A stretch of 64,000 nt of DNA from Sphingobacteriaceae bacterium (lineage in GTDB: Bacteria > Bacteroidota > Bacteroidia > B-17B0 > Aurantibacillaceae): the NCBI GenBank assembly GCA_947453445.1, contig CANGGP010000001.1, positions 97,781 to 161,780 on the forward strand, given 5' to 3'. Numbering within the stretch: position 1 is the stretch's first letter; each line of letters starts with the position of its first letter. This document shows, piece by piece, positions 8,348 to 17,400 of this stretch. The position numbers and the translations under genes are program-made. Under the pieces are notes generated by a model. The model was not told the origin of the DNA and ran no database searches. It was given only the letters and a program-made list of their open reading frames with translations.

Positions 8348-9364
8348 CTAGAGTCCGTTGAGGGCTTCAGCAGCCGCGTCGTAATCAGGCTGAATTTTTA
8401 AACACATTTGATAATCGGCTTTTGCGCTTAATTTATCTTTTAATTTGGTATATGTATAAGCGCGAGCAAAGTAAGCCTCAATGTAATCGGGTTTTATTTG
8501 AATGGCTTTTGTAAATTCTTCAAGTGCTTTTTGATTGTCTTTTTTAAATTCTAAGTACAAGGCACCTAAATTATAATGGCATATTTCACAAGCCACATTA
8601 ATTTTTAAAAGGGCCGCATATTCCGTGATGGCATCATCTATTTTGCCAAGGTCTTGCATTAATTTGGCCCTGGCATAACGGGCTTCAAAATTATTGGGAT
8701 TTATTTGCAACACATTTTTATAATAATCAAAAGCAATCGGATTTTTTCTGGCGGCATATAACACCCCTAAATCATAAAATGCATCGGTGAAGCGATTGTC
8801 TTGTTCAACCGCTGTTTCTAAGCTTGAAATGGCTTTAGCAGTATCACCACTTTCGCGATAAATACTGCCTTTGATGTAATATGCTTTTGCAATATGCTCA
8901 TCTATTTTAAGGGCCTTGTTCACATAGTCGATGCCTTTTTGATACTGGCGCACCAAGAAATACAATTCGCTTAATTTTAATAAGGCTTCGGTGTTTTCAG
9001 GAAATTTATTGCCGGTTAATACCAATAAATCTTTTGCCAACCGCGTGTTGTTTTGCGCATAATAAACATCCACCATGGTTAAAAAATAATCGGCCTTACT
9101 GCTGTCTAACTGAATGGCGCGCTTGGCGTCGTTACCTGCTTCGTTGAGTTGTTTTAACGACAAATAAACCTGTGCTCTCTTATTGTATAAATCAGGGTTG
9201 GAAGGTTCTTTCAGTAACTCGGCATTCACCGCTTTTAATGCCGGCGAATTTAATTGTTTGCTTAAACTGTCAGCTTTTTGATCCACAGCTTCATCTGCCT
9301 TGGGTCCGCGTTGACAGTTTGAGAACATAAAAATGAAGAAGGAAAAGTACAGAAGTTGTTTCAT
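8348..9364 (-). CDS. TPR-repeat lipoprotein
   Basis: The ATG at 9364 yields a signal sequence MKQLLYFSFFIFMFSNC with the lipidated Cys at its end; an upstream ATG at 9382 would overlap the CCG gene. About eight tetratricopeptide repeats follow, with typical A/G, Y and P spacing such as PDLYNKRAQVYLSLKQLNEA and AKAYYIKGSIYRESGDTAKA. TPR lipoproteins act as scaffolds, here probably at the inner face of an envelope membrane. It is the last gene of the MCE/Fe-S operon, 7 bp downstream of the CCG gene. Its partner is not identifiable. Confidence 0.85.
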   Translation of the reverse strand: MKQLLYFSFFIFMFSNCQRGPKADEAVDQKADSLSKQLNSPALKAVNAELLKEPSNPDLYNKRAQVYLSLKQLNEAGNDAKRAIQLDSSKADYFLTMVDVYYAQNNTRLAKDLLVLTGNKFPENTEALLKLSELYFLVRQYQKGIDYVNKALKIDEHIAKAYYIKGSIYRESGDTAKAISSLETAVEQDNRFTDAFYDLGVLYAARKNPIAFDYYKNVLQINPNNFEARYARAKLMQDLGKIDDAITEYAALLKINVACEICHYNLGALYLEFKKDNQKALEEFTKAIQIKPDYIEAYFARAYTYTKLKDKLSAKADYQMCLKIQPDYDAAAEALNGL

Positions 9365-9371
9365 GTATATC

Positions 9372-10163
9372 TTATAAATCATTGGCTTTCACAATTAATT
9401 CAGCCACATCCAACACTTTTGTTTTATCTTCTTGGTTAAAATGTTTTACACCATCACTCATCATGGTATTGCAAAACGGACAAGCCACAGCAATTACATC
9501 CGGTTTGCTTTCTAAGGCTTCTTCGGCCCTTTCAACATGCACTTCTTTGTTTCCTTTTTCAGCCTCCTTAAACAATTGTGCACCACCGGCGCCACAACAT
9601 AATCCTTTGGCGCGACTGCGTTTCATCTCATGTAATTCAACGTCCAATTTTTTGATCACTTCCCTTGGTGCTTCATAAACATCATTGGCGCGGCCCAAAT
9701 AACAAGGATCGTGGAACACAATTTTTTTGCCTTTAAATTCCCCGCCTTGTACTTTTAGTTTGCCTTCATCCAATAACTGTTGTACCAATTGGGTGTGGTG
9801 AATCACTTCGTAATTGCCACCCAAACTTGGGTATTCATTTTTTAAAGTGTTAAAACAATGCGGACAGCCGGTTACAATTTTTTTCACACCATAACCATTC
9901 ATCACTGTAATGTTTTGCATGGCTTGCATCTGGAATAAAAATTCATTACCGCCGCGTTTGGCAGGATCGCCCGTACAGCCTTCTTCAGAACCAAGAATCG
10001 CGAATTTAATGTTCACATGATTCAAAATCCGCACAATGGCTTTTGTGATTTTTTTTGCTCTATCATCAAAACTCCCACTGCATCCCACCCAAAACAATAC
10101 TTCAGGTGTTTCGCCGGCGGCGAGCATTTCAGACATGGTTGATACTTTTATTGTTTCGTTCAT
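9372..10163 (-). CDS. CCG-domain (Fe-S)-binding oxidoreductase subunit
   Basis: The 263-residue protein resembles the HdrB/GlcF/LutA group, which bind Fe-S clusters through duplicated cysteine-rich CCG domains. The first domain uses Cys28, Cys63 and TGCPHC (100-103). The second uses Cys154 (HDPCYLGR), the twin Cys199-Cys200 in LCCGAGGAQLF and VACPFCNTM near the end. It is soluble and would receive electrons from the membrane Fe-S protein encoded upstream, probably as a quinone-linked oxidoreductase. Substrate is unknown. The inverted-repeat cassette begins 4 bp before its start codon, so part of its natural leader may have been replaced. Confidence 0.88.
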   Translation of the reverse strand: MNETIKVSTMSEMLAAGETPEVLFWVGCSGSFDDRAKKITKAIVRILNHVNIKFAILGSEEGCTGDPAKRGGNEFLFQMQAMQNITVMNGYGVKKIVTGCPHCFNTLKNEYPSLGGNYEVIHHTQLVQQLLDEGKLKVQGGEFKGKKIVFHDPCYLGRANDVYEAPREVIKKLDVELHEMKRSRAKGLCCGAGGAQLFKEAEKGNKEVHVERAEEALESKPDVIAVACPFCNTMMSDGVKHFNQEDKTKVLDVAELIVKANDL

Positions 10164-10167
10164 TTTC

Positions 10168-10206
10168 TTACCACTAAGACACTTAGGCCACTAAGTTGCA
10201 CTAAGC
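10168..10206 (+). repeat. Left end of GxxExxY cassette (CACTAAG cluster)
   Basis: Three copies of CACTAAG occur at 10172-10178, 10189-10195 and 10199-10205, with an intervening ACTTAGG. The opening ACCACTAAGRCAC is repeated in inverted orientation at 10715-10727, on the other side of the GxxExxY gene. Confidence 0.7.
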
Positions 10207-10245
10207 TATTTTTTACAATTATACTTTGGGTAAACCTGCAAAAAT

Positions 10246-10647
10246 TTAATTCACAAGGGGTACCATATTTTTAATAATGTTATCACAATTAAAATTAATT
10301 AATAATCCTTTAGGAATGTTACTTAACTTCATGTAACTTAATAACTGAGCCGTATGTACTGGCATCAATTTATCAACTGCTTTCACTTCAATTACAATTA
10401 ATTCATTCACCAAAATATCTAACTTTAACCTTCCTCCTAACTCTTTACCCTTATACTTGATTGGCACTTCCACCTGTGATTCGGTGTAAAATCCTTTCAG
10501 TTCTAGTTCTTCTAAGAGGCAGGCATGATAGATAGATTCTAACAATCCAGGTCCCAACGTTTTGTGAACTTCTATAGCACAAGCCAACACATCGTATGCA
10601 ATATTATTCACATATTCTTGGGTTACTGTTGCCTTTTCAATCTTCAT
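10246..10647 (-). CDS. GxxExxY-family protein (PD-(D/E)XK-like)
   Basis: This 133-residue protein carries the family signature GLLESIY (Gly34, Glu37, Tyr40) after VHKTLGP. It then has a strand pair with D77 in LKLDILV and E87-V-K89 in VIEVKAVD, followed by QLLSYMKL, the arrangement of the PD-(D/E)XK nuclease-like fold. The function of GxxExxY proteins is not established. Its position is odd: it sits inside an otherwise tight Fe-S operon on the same strand and is bracketed by inverted CACTAAG repeats, implying that it arrived as a unit. The start ATG is preceded by AT-rich sequence within the cassette. Confidence 0.9.
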   Translation of the reverse strand: MKIEKATVTQEYVNNIAYDVLACAIEVHKTLGPGLLESIYHACLLEELELKGFYTESQVEVPIKYKGKELGGRLKLDILVNELIVIEVKAVDKLMPVHTAQLLSYMKLSNIPKGLLINFNCDNIIKNMVPLVN

Positions 10648-10690
10648 GACTTAAAGAAAATTATACAAATTCATTTCTTAATTTATTCAA

Positions 10691-10727
10691 ACTTAGTGAC
10701 GCCTTGTGTTCTTTGTGCCTTAGTGGT
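10691..10727 (-). repeat. Right end of GxxExxY cassette (CTTAGTG repeats)
   Basis: CTTAGTG occurs at 10692-10698 and 10719-10725, separated by a GT-rich linker. Read on the minus strand the outer end is ACCACTAAGGCACAAAG, the inverted counterpart of the left repeat. It stops 3 bp before the stop codon of the membrane Fe-S gene. Confidence 0.7.
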
Positions 10728-10730
10728 GAA

Positions 10731-12038
10731 TTAATCTTCTTTAATCCAATTTGCTCTATCGGCCTGACTGAACTGCCAAGGCGCGGCATTGTTTTCAATA
10801 TTCGAAAACATGGCTGTAAGTTCGGCAGGACTTTGACTTTCTTCCATCACCAAATAACGACGCATTTCGATGATGATGGCCAATGGATCAATATTGATAG
10901 GGCATTCTTGCACACAAGCATTACAAGTATTACAAGCCCATATTTCTTCCTTTGAAATATAATCGCCCAATAAAGATTTTCCGTCATCCACCCAAACACC
11001 TTTGTTCGCATCCATTACTTTACCCACTTCTACCAAGCGGTCGCGGGTATCCATCATAATTTTACGAGGTGATAATTTTTTGCCGGTAATGTTTTGCGGA
11101 CAAGAAGAGGTGCAACGACCGCATTCAGTGCAGGAGTATGCATCCAATAAATTCTTCCAATTTAAATCGTGCACGTCTTTTACACCAAAACGTTGCGGAT
11201 GATTCGGATCTGTTTTGGCTTGGTAAGCCGGATCAAAATTAGGCGCCACCACATCGGTAACAGAATCCAAATTACTGAATTGACCTTTGGCTTTAAGATT
11301 TGAGTAGTATGTGTTTGGAAAGGCCAATAAGATGTGCAAGTGCTTGCTATAAGGCAAATAATTTAAGAAGGCAAAAATGCCAACAATGTGTAACCACCAG
11401 CAAAAACGTTCGATAAAAATTAAAGTCCCATCACTCAATCCTGAAAGTGAATTCACAAAAAGATGACTAACAGGAAAACTACCCGCAACATGGTAGTGTT
11501 CGTTGCCGCGCAATTGTAAATTTTGATCTGCGGCATTCATCAACATCAAACAAGTCATTAAAACCATTTCAGTCACCAAAATTAAATTGGCATCCATACG
11601 CGGCCAGCCATTGAGTTCGGCATTTAAAAAACGTTTTACTTTCACCACATTTCTTCTCAACCAAAACACAACAACGCCTATAAATACGCCGCTTGCCAAA
11701 ATTTCAAAAAACCCAATTAAAAAATTATAAAAGCCGCCTAAAAAATGAAACGCGCGGTGCAACCCAAAAATACCGTCAACAAACATTTCCAGCACTTCTA
11801 CATTAATGAGCACAAAACCAACGTACACCAATATGTGCATGAAGGCACTCACCGGCCTTGTTAACATTTTACTTTGACCCAATGCCACCAATACCATCGT
11901 CTTTAAGCGAAGTTCAGGCTGGTCATATAGTTGAGTGTCTTTACCAATTAATATATTTCGGCGAATTTTTTTTGCATTGGTATAAAAAAATGCAGAGGCG
12001 CCAACGAGTAATAAACAGAAAATAATTGAACCAATCAT
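10731..12038 (-). CDS. Membrane-bound (Fe-S) oxidoreductase subunit (NarI-like plus two 4Fe-4S)
   Basis: The 435-residue protein is a fusion. Residues 1-240 contain about five transmembrane helices with several His (for example MHIL, RAFHF, WWLHIVG), like the haem-b subunits of nitrate reductase gamma/HdrE type. Residues 300-380 contain two 4Fe-4S motifs: Cys303-306-309-313 (CTECGRCTSSCP) and Cys369-372-375-379 (CNTCNACVQECP). It probably passes electrons between the quinone pool and the CCG subunit encoded next in the operon. It starts 4 bp after the MCE gene. The physiological substrate is unknown. Confidence 0.88.
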   Translation of the reverse strand: MIGSIIFCLLLVGASAFFYTNAKKIRRNILIGKDTQLYDQPELRLKTMVLVALGQSKMLTRPVSAFMHILVYVGFVLINVEVLEMFVDGIFGLHRAFHFLGGFYNFLIGFFEILASGVFIGVVVFWLRRNVVKVKRFLNAELNGWPRMDANLILVTEMVLMTCLMLMNAADQNLQLRGNEHYHVAGSFPVSHLFVNSLSGLSDGTLIFIERFCWWLHIVGIFAFLNYLPYSKHLHILLAFPNTYYSNLKAKGQFSNLDSVTDVVAPNFDPAYQAKTDPNHPQRFGVKDVHDLNWKNLLDAYSCTECGRCTSSCPQNITGKKLSPRKIMMDTRDRLVEVGKVMDANKGVWVDDGKSLLGDYISKEEIWACNTCNACVQECPINIDPLAIIIEMRRYLVMEESQSPAELTAMFSNIENNAAPWQFSQADRANWIKED

Positions 12039-12042
12039 GATA

Positions 12043-13023
12043 TTAGTTTACAGGTTTGTTTTTATCCTTCTTACCAAAAACAGAGAAATGAACATAACGT
12101 TTAGGGTTCATGCGTAAATCTTTCAACAATTTATCCAAATCTTCAGCCGATTTATTGAGGTTGTTGTAAAGCGAATCATTTTTGGCCATTTTACCCAAGG
12201 TACCTTGGCCTGAATTAATCTTAGCCAACAAATCGTTTAATTCTTTTAAAGTTTTATCGGCATTGTTAATGGCGCTGTTGAGTTTGGCTTTCGATAAACT
12301 ATCCGAAAGATTGCTGAAATTGGTAATGGCCGCATTAATCTTCTCTTCGTTTTTAGAGAGGTTTGCAGTTACGCTATTGAGATTATTCAGGATGCCGGTA
12401 ATTTTTGGTTTTTCAGTGGCCAACAAATCATCCATTTTGTAAGTTGTTTTTTCGATGTTGTTAATGGCTTTGCGAACACTTTCAAAGGTCAAGTCGATGT
12501 TGTTACGGGCTTTAGGATTTAACATGGTAGTAACAACGGTAAACACACTGTCGATACTGCCTATCAGTTTTTCGGCTTTGGCTTGTAAAGGTGCCAATTG
12601 GGCATTAAAAGATTCTTTCAGTCCTTGTTCGGTTTCGGCAACCAGTGTATCACCGTTTTTAACCATTTCTTTGCTATTGCTAAAAATAATTTCAACGGCT
12701 TTTGTGCCCAGTAAGTCGGCACTTACAGCCCTTGCCCGCGAGTGCTGAGGGATGGGAATTTCTTCAGTAATGAGAAATTTTACAAGCACCAAGTTTTTGC
12801 CGCCTTTTTGAAGCAATGAAATTTTGTTGATTTGCCCGATTTTGAAACCATTAATTTGCACGGGATTGGCCGGAATTAAGTTTTCTATTTTAGGATAAAG
12901 AGCGTATAAATAATACTTCCCTTCAAACATTTCGGTTCCTTTTAAAAAACTTACTCCCCACACAAAAGCGGCAACAGCCACCACAACTACCAAACCTATT
13001 TTAAATTCTTTACTTACCTTCAC
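12043..13023 (-). CDS. MCE/MlaD-family lipid-transport protein
   Basis: The 326-residue protein starts with one transmembrane anchor (KIGLVVVVAVAAFVWGVSFL) followed by an MlaD domain: GKYYLYALYPKIENLIPANP, VQINGFKIGQI and LLGTKAVEII. A long alpha-helical, coiled-coil-like tail follows with many Leu/Asn heptads. MCE proteins form hexamers that move phospholipids between membranes with an ABC transporter; no ABC genes are in the window. The start codon appears to be GTG at 13023, since no ATG is in frame nearby. It is first in the operon with the Fe-S genes. Confidence 0.9.
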   Translation of the reverse strand: MKVSKEFKIGLVVVVAVAAFVWGVSFLKGTEMFEGKYYLYALYPKIENLIPANPVQINGFKIGQINKISLLQKGGKNLVLVKFLITEEIPIPQHSRARAVSADLLGTKAVEIIFSNSKEMVKNGDTLVAETEQGLKESFNAQLAPLQAKAEKLIGSIDSVFTVVTTMLNPKARNNIDLTFESVRKAINNIEKTTYKMDDLLATEKPKITGILNNLNSVTANLSKNEEKINAAITNFSNLSDSLSKAKLNSAINNADKTLKELNDLLAKINSGQGTLGKMAKNDSLYNNLNKSAEDLDKLLKDLRMNPKRYVHFSVFGKKDKNKPVN

Positions 13024-13079
13024 AAAGTACCTTTTGAAAGGTTAAATATAAATAATAATCTCCAATTCATTTACTCGTA

Positions 13080-13604
13080 ATGAGCCGTAAACTTAAAAAC
13101 GAAGAACTTCAACGCCTAAGCCAAGAAGAATTTACCCAAGCTGCCAAAAAGCCCATTGTGGTTGTATTAGACAATGTGCGCAGTTTGCACAATGTGGGCT
13201 CTGTTTTTCGTAGTGCCGACGCCTTTTTAATCGACGAAATTTTGCTTTGTGGCCTCACCGGCTGTCCGCCCAATAAAGAAATTGAAAAAACCGCCTTGGG
13301 CGCTACAAATACTGTAAAATGGCAGTATTTCGACAGTACACAAAAAGGCATCGACTATTTAAAAAGCAAAAAAATACCTGTTTATGCCGTTGAACAGGCC
13401 GAAAACAGCACGCCATTGAATAAAATGTCCTTTCCAAAAGCTTGTGCTTTGGTTTTTGGTAACGAGGTGTATGGTGTGGAACAAGATATTGTTGATGTTT
13501 GCGACGGCGTTATCGAAATTCCCCAATTGGGCAGTAAACACTCCTTAAACATTGCTGTGAGTGCCGGTATTGTGCTTTGGGAAGTGTTGCGGGGGGGTTT
13601 GTGA
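13080..13604 (+). CDS. SpoU/TrmH-family RNA 2'-O-methyltransferase
   Basis: This short (174 aa) SPOUT methyltransferase has all three family motifs: motif 1 DNVRSLHNVGSVFRSADAF near residue 30, motif 2 ALVFGNEVYGVEQ and motif 3 IPQLGSKHSLNIAVSAG. It probably methylates a ribose in tRNA or rRNA using S-adenosylmethionine. It lacks the L30e-like N-terminal substrate-binding domain of RlmB-type enzymes. It is divergent from the MCE gene with 56 bp between. The exact RNA site cannot be inferred. Confidence 0.92.
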   Translation: MSRKLKNEELQRLSQEEFTQAAKKPIVVVLDNVRSLHNVGSVFRSADAFLIDEILLCGLTGCPPNKEIEKTALGATNTVKWQYFDSTQKGIDYLKSKKIPVYAVEQAENSTPLNKMSFPKACALVFGNEVYGVEQDIVDVCDGVIEIPQLGSKHSLNIAVSAGIVLWEVLRGGL

Positions 13605-13824
13605 GTGTTAGAATTTTATCATCTGATGCTTTAATTTCTGTATTTGGGTCGGACTGTGGTTACTCGCTTTTTGCCGCCTTAAAAAATACCGATTTGGCGA
13701 AAGAACTTTAATATTCCGGTAACTATCGGTACGCTACATCCCTCGTGTAAGCACCTACTTTTTAAATATTCTTGCTACCCTGGTGCGAAAAAAGGGGCAT
13801 TTTAAGGTAGCATTAAGCTTAATA

Positions 13825-13832
13825 TAAATTTG
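13825..13832 (+). promoter_or_regulatory. Candidate -7 element TAAATTTG
   Basis: The octamer matches the Bacteroidetes TAnnTTTG consensus 51 bp upstream of the helical protein gene. No TTG at the -33 spacing is apparent, so this is only a candidate. Confidence 0.35.
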
Positions 13833-13883
13833 TGCATCAAAAACTGCCACCTAAAAGCTTAATTTTATTCATTCTTTCCATTC

Positions 13884-14303
13884 ATGCCTAAAGAAGATTA
13901 TATAGAAAAACACCTTAACCAAATGAGCAGGGCCTTGGGCAAGGTTTTGTTTAATGCCATGGGGGATTCTAACGAAGGACAAATTAAACTAAGTGTGGAA
14001 TTGCTTGAACAAAAAATTGAAGAAGTCTTGGTTTTGCCTTTTGAAAAAACAATTGAAATAAACAATGATGAATTCATTTCTGAATTAATCAACAAACGAG
14101 ATTTTAATGAAGATAATTTTCAAAAGCTAGCTGATCTTTTGTTTCAATTAGCCCTAATGAACCAAAGTCAAAATAATCAAGAAAAAAGTGTGAGGCTTTT
14201 CAAAAAATGCTTGGCACTTTATTTGCAAGTTGATAAAACCAGCACTGTCTTTTCTTTTGAGAGAAATCAGAGGGTGAAAATGATCAATAAATTGATGAAA
14301 TAA
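13884..14303 (+). CDS. Helical cytoplasmic protein of unknown function
   Basis: I do not recognise this 139-residue protein firmly. It is almost wholly helical, acidic and Gln/Asn-rich, opening with DYIEKHLNQMSRALGKVLF and ending with a TPR-like stretch QNNQEKSVRLFKKCLALYLQ. There is a loose resemblance to DUF6483-type proteins, which also open with a DYI...QL..AL helix, but I would not assign it. There is no signal peptide. The coding pattern and upstream -7-like element support a real gene. The 279 bp before it hold no ORF, only a weak inverted repeat TACCGAT/ATCGGTA at 13687-13731. Confidence 0.65.
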   Translation: MPKEDYIEKHLNQMSRALGKVLFNAMGDSNEGQIKLSVELLEQKIEEVLVLPFEKTIEINNDEFISELINKRDFNEDNFQKLADLLFQLALMNQSQNNQEKSVRLFKKCLALYLQVDKTSTVFSFERNQRVKMINKLMK

Positions 14304-14403
14304 ATTAATTTGTAAACATTAAATGTCCAATCGCATGATTAAGGCTTAATTCCTAATGAGTGAATGAGTTTGAATTGCAAACGCATCAAACTACTTTTAC
14401 TAT

Positions 14404-17400
14404 ATGTTATGTTTAACTAAAAAAACAATCCATTTTTTCTTTCTTTTTTTAGTTTCGAATTATGCCGAATTGCACGCACAATCAACAGTAAACTGTAACA
14501 ATATTGATTTTGAATTAACATCTGTTGGTGCATACACTACTGCTAATGCGGTGAGTGGCTGGACAATCAGCAGTCAAACGCCAACAAGTTGTAATACCTC
14601 CAGTGCATGGAATGCCGGGAGCCCTGAGTTTTCAATTGTTTCAACACCTATACTTTTTTTTCCAAATATTGGGACCATTATAAATTCACCTTTAGGCGGA
14701 TCAAAAGTGGCGCTTCTGAATAATCATGTCGCAAATGGAATAAGTACCAAGCTTTCAAGAACTTTGTATGTTAGTAGTTCCTTTTCAATTTTTACATTTG
14801 CCTTTGCAGGATATTATCAAGGGGGTAATCACCAATGTTGTGAGCAAGCCGGCTTTAAACTACAATTAAGAGATTGTCTTGGTAACATACTTTCTTGTCC
14901 AAACTTAACCCTCAATGCCTCGAGTAACAATTGCAATTTTGAAGTATTTACCTATACGCTAAGTAATTCAGTTAAATGGACCAATTGGCGAATGCATCAA
15001 CTTGACCTATCACCATTTCTAGGTTCTTGTGTAACGGTTGAGGTGCTAACAAACGACTGTCAATCTGGTGATCATGTAGGTGTGACCTTGTTTGATGCCA
15101 CTTGTAGTTATGGCATTAACGGACCATGTTTGTGTGCTTTAAGTTCGACTCTTACAATGCCAATAAATTACTGCAGTGGATCAACTATTGCCAATTTGTA
15201 TGCACCATTTGGATTCGTTAACTACACATGGACAGCGCCACCAGGTTATCCTATTAGTGCAAATCAAACATCCTTAACAGCAATAACCATAACAAATGCA
15301 GTTGTGAATAATGTTTATACGGTATCAATGATCGAACCTTATAACGGTTGTACTATTAGTCTTACAGGAACTATCGTTAACAATCCCTCAGCGATTAGTG
15401 GTTTGGCAACTAATTCATGTTGTATAGGTGGAACAAGTGGTTCAGCGACCGTTGTGGCAACAGGTGCGTATAATCAATATACTTATCAATGGGTTAATTC
15501 AACAAATTCAATTGTGAGCACAAATTCCGTTTTAACAAATGCACCGCCTGGAATTTATTCAGTATCGGTTTCGTCACCTAATTTTGCAAATTGTGGCGCT
15601 GCCCAAACAACTTTAAATATTGGTCTTTATACGCAGTCAAAAATTTCAATCTTGAAACCATTCTGCGGCGCTTCTGCATATTTTAATATAATCGGTGGCA
15701 CCAATTATCAATGGTATTTTAACAATGCAGCTGTAAGCCCAAGTTTAGGAGGCACAGCACCTTCATTCACTATAACCAATGCCACACAAGGAAATACATT
15801 GATGTTAACTTATCTCTCCGCACAGGGTTGTCAAGATTCTATTAAATACACATTGGTTGCTTCTTCTCCAGGATCAATGGCAGTTACTTACCCAAATTTG
15901 ATTTGTTCAGGAGCCAACAATGGTCAAGCTGTAATCAGCTTAACGCCTGCCTTGGGTTCACCAACCGGCTTTAATTATTTTATTGTGAATTCAGTATCAA
16001 CTGTTACACCGGCTTATGTCAGTTCAGTGAATCCAACAGCTGCAAATATTTTTTCAGTAAATGGGTTAATAGGCGGTGCTTCATATTTCGTGCAAGCTTT
16101 CGATGGTTCATGTAAATATTCAAGTACATTCTCCACAAATGTAATGCCACCATTTAATTTTACATTAAGTCCAAACAACGTCACCTTGTGTCCAGGAAAT
16201 GCAATTATGGCAAATAATGCATTCAGCAGCAATCCACCAAACGGTTATTATACCTACACATGGTCGCCCAACATTTTTTTAGCCGGTAATATTCCAACTT
16301 TACAAAACACCATCATTCAGCCTACAGCTAACGTCGGCAGCTCAGTCAACATTATTTATACAGTTGCCGTAACACCAACTACAGCGTTCTGTCCGCAAAC
16401 AAAAACCATGTCCATTACTTATTTTAATCCCATCACTCCTAGCGTAAACCCTCCAAACCAACTTCTTTGCTCTTCGAATGCAAGCATTCAACTAAATGTA
16501 AATCCAGGTGGTGGAGTCTTTTACTGCAATGCCGTGAATGGTCAAATACCTATTGGATCATTATCAGGTGTGTTAAATCCTTCACTTGCTCAGCACGGTG
16601 TGAATACTTTTACATACAGCATTCAACAAGGAACATGTATGAGTAGTGCATCCGGCAATTACACCGTGAGTAAACCAACAATCAATTTTCCATCCACCAA
16701 TAGTGTTTGTGCCGGTAAGTCATTCACCATTCAATTAAGTGGCGCCAACAGTTATTCCTGGAACACAGGTTCAAATGATTCTATTTTTGTTTTTACCCCA
16801 AGCGTTTCAAGTATTTTTACAGTTGTCGCAACAAATACTTTGGGCAATTGCAGTGCTTCAAATACCATTGCCGTTAATTTAAGTCCGAATCCTACTGTGA
16901 ACATTTCAGCGCCAACCGCTGTTTGCACCGGCGATTCATTTAGTTTAGTTGCACAAGGAGCCAATACATACACTTGGAATAATGGCACCAACAACCCAAC
17001 CTTGTATGTCATTGCTTCAAGCGCAGCTACATATTCAATTAGATCATTATCATTACTAGGTTGCGAAGGCACAGCTTTTCATCAAGTGATGGTTCACCCA
17101 AATCCTACGCTTAGCATCAATGGTAATACAGTGGCTTGTGAGGGTGATCAAATTAAGTTGAAAATAAATGGGGCTTCCTCCTATACATGGGCAAATCAAG
17201 CCTTTGGCGATAGTGCCAAATTTATTGTTAGGCTTGACACAAACATTTTGGTGATCGGAGAATCTTTGTATGCTTGCAAAAGTCAAACACTCGTTCAAAT
17301 TAAAGTTAATCCCTTGCCTTCTTTATATTTACATGGCAAAGAGCAATTGTGCTATGGCCAAACAGATACAATACATGCAAGTGGGGCCACTACTTATCAA

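Larger units (their letters stand above)
10168..10727. mobile_element. Putative miniature cassette: GxxExxY gene between inverted CACTAAG ends
   Basis: A 560-bp unit fits precisely between two Fe-S genes that otherwise look like adjacent operon members. Its outer ends read inward as ACCACTAAG[A/G]CAC on both sides, and it contains one gene and no transposase. I infer a mobile or insertion-prone cassette; mobility was not shown. Alternatively the repeats may be sites recognised by the encoded protein or a host factor. Confidence 0.5.

Noticed and set aside
13687..13731. Inverted repeat TACCGAT/ATCGGTA before the helical protein gene
   Set aside because: Only 7 bp per arm with a 31-bp loop; too weak to claim an operator or terminator.
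14392..14399. TACTTTTA with TTG 19 bp upstream as promoter of the 1196-aa secreted protein
   Set aside because: The element ends 4 bp before the ATG, so transcription would start at or after the start codon.
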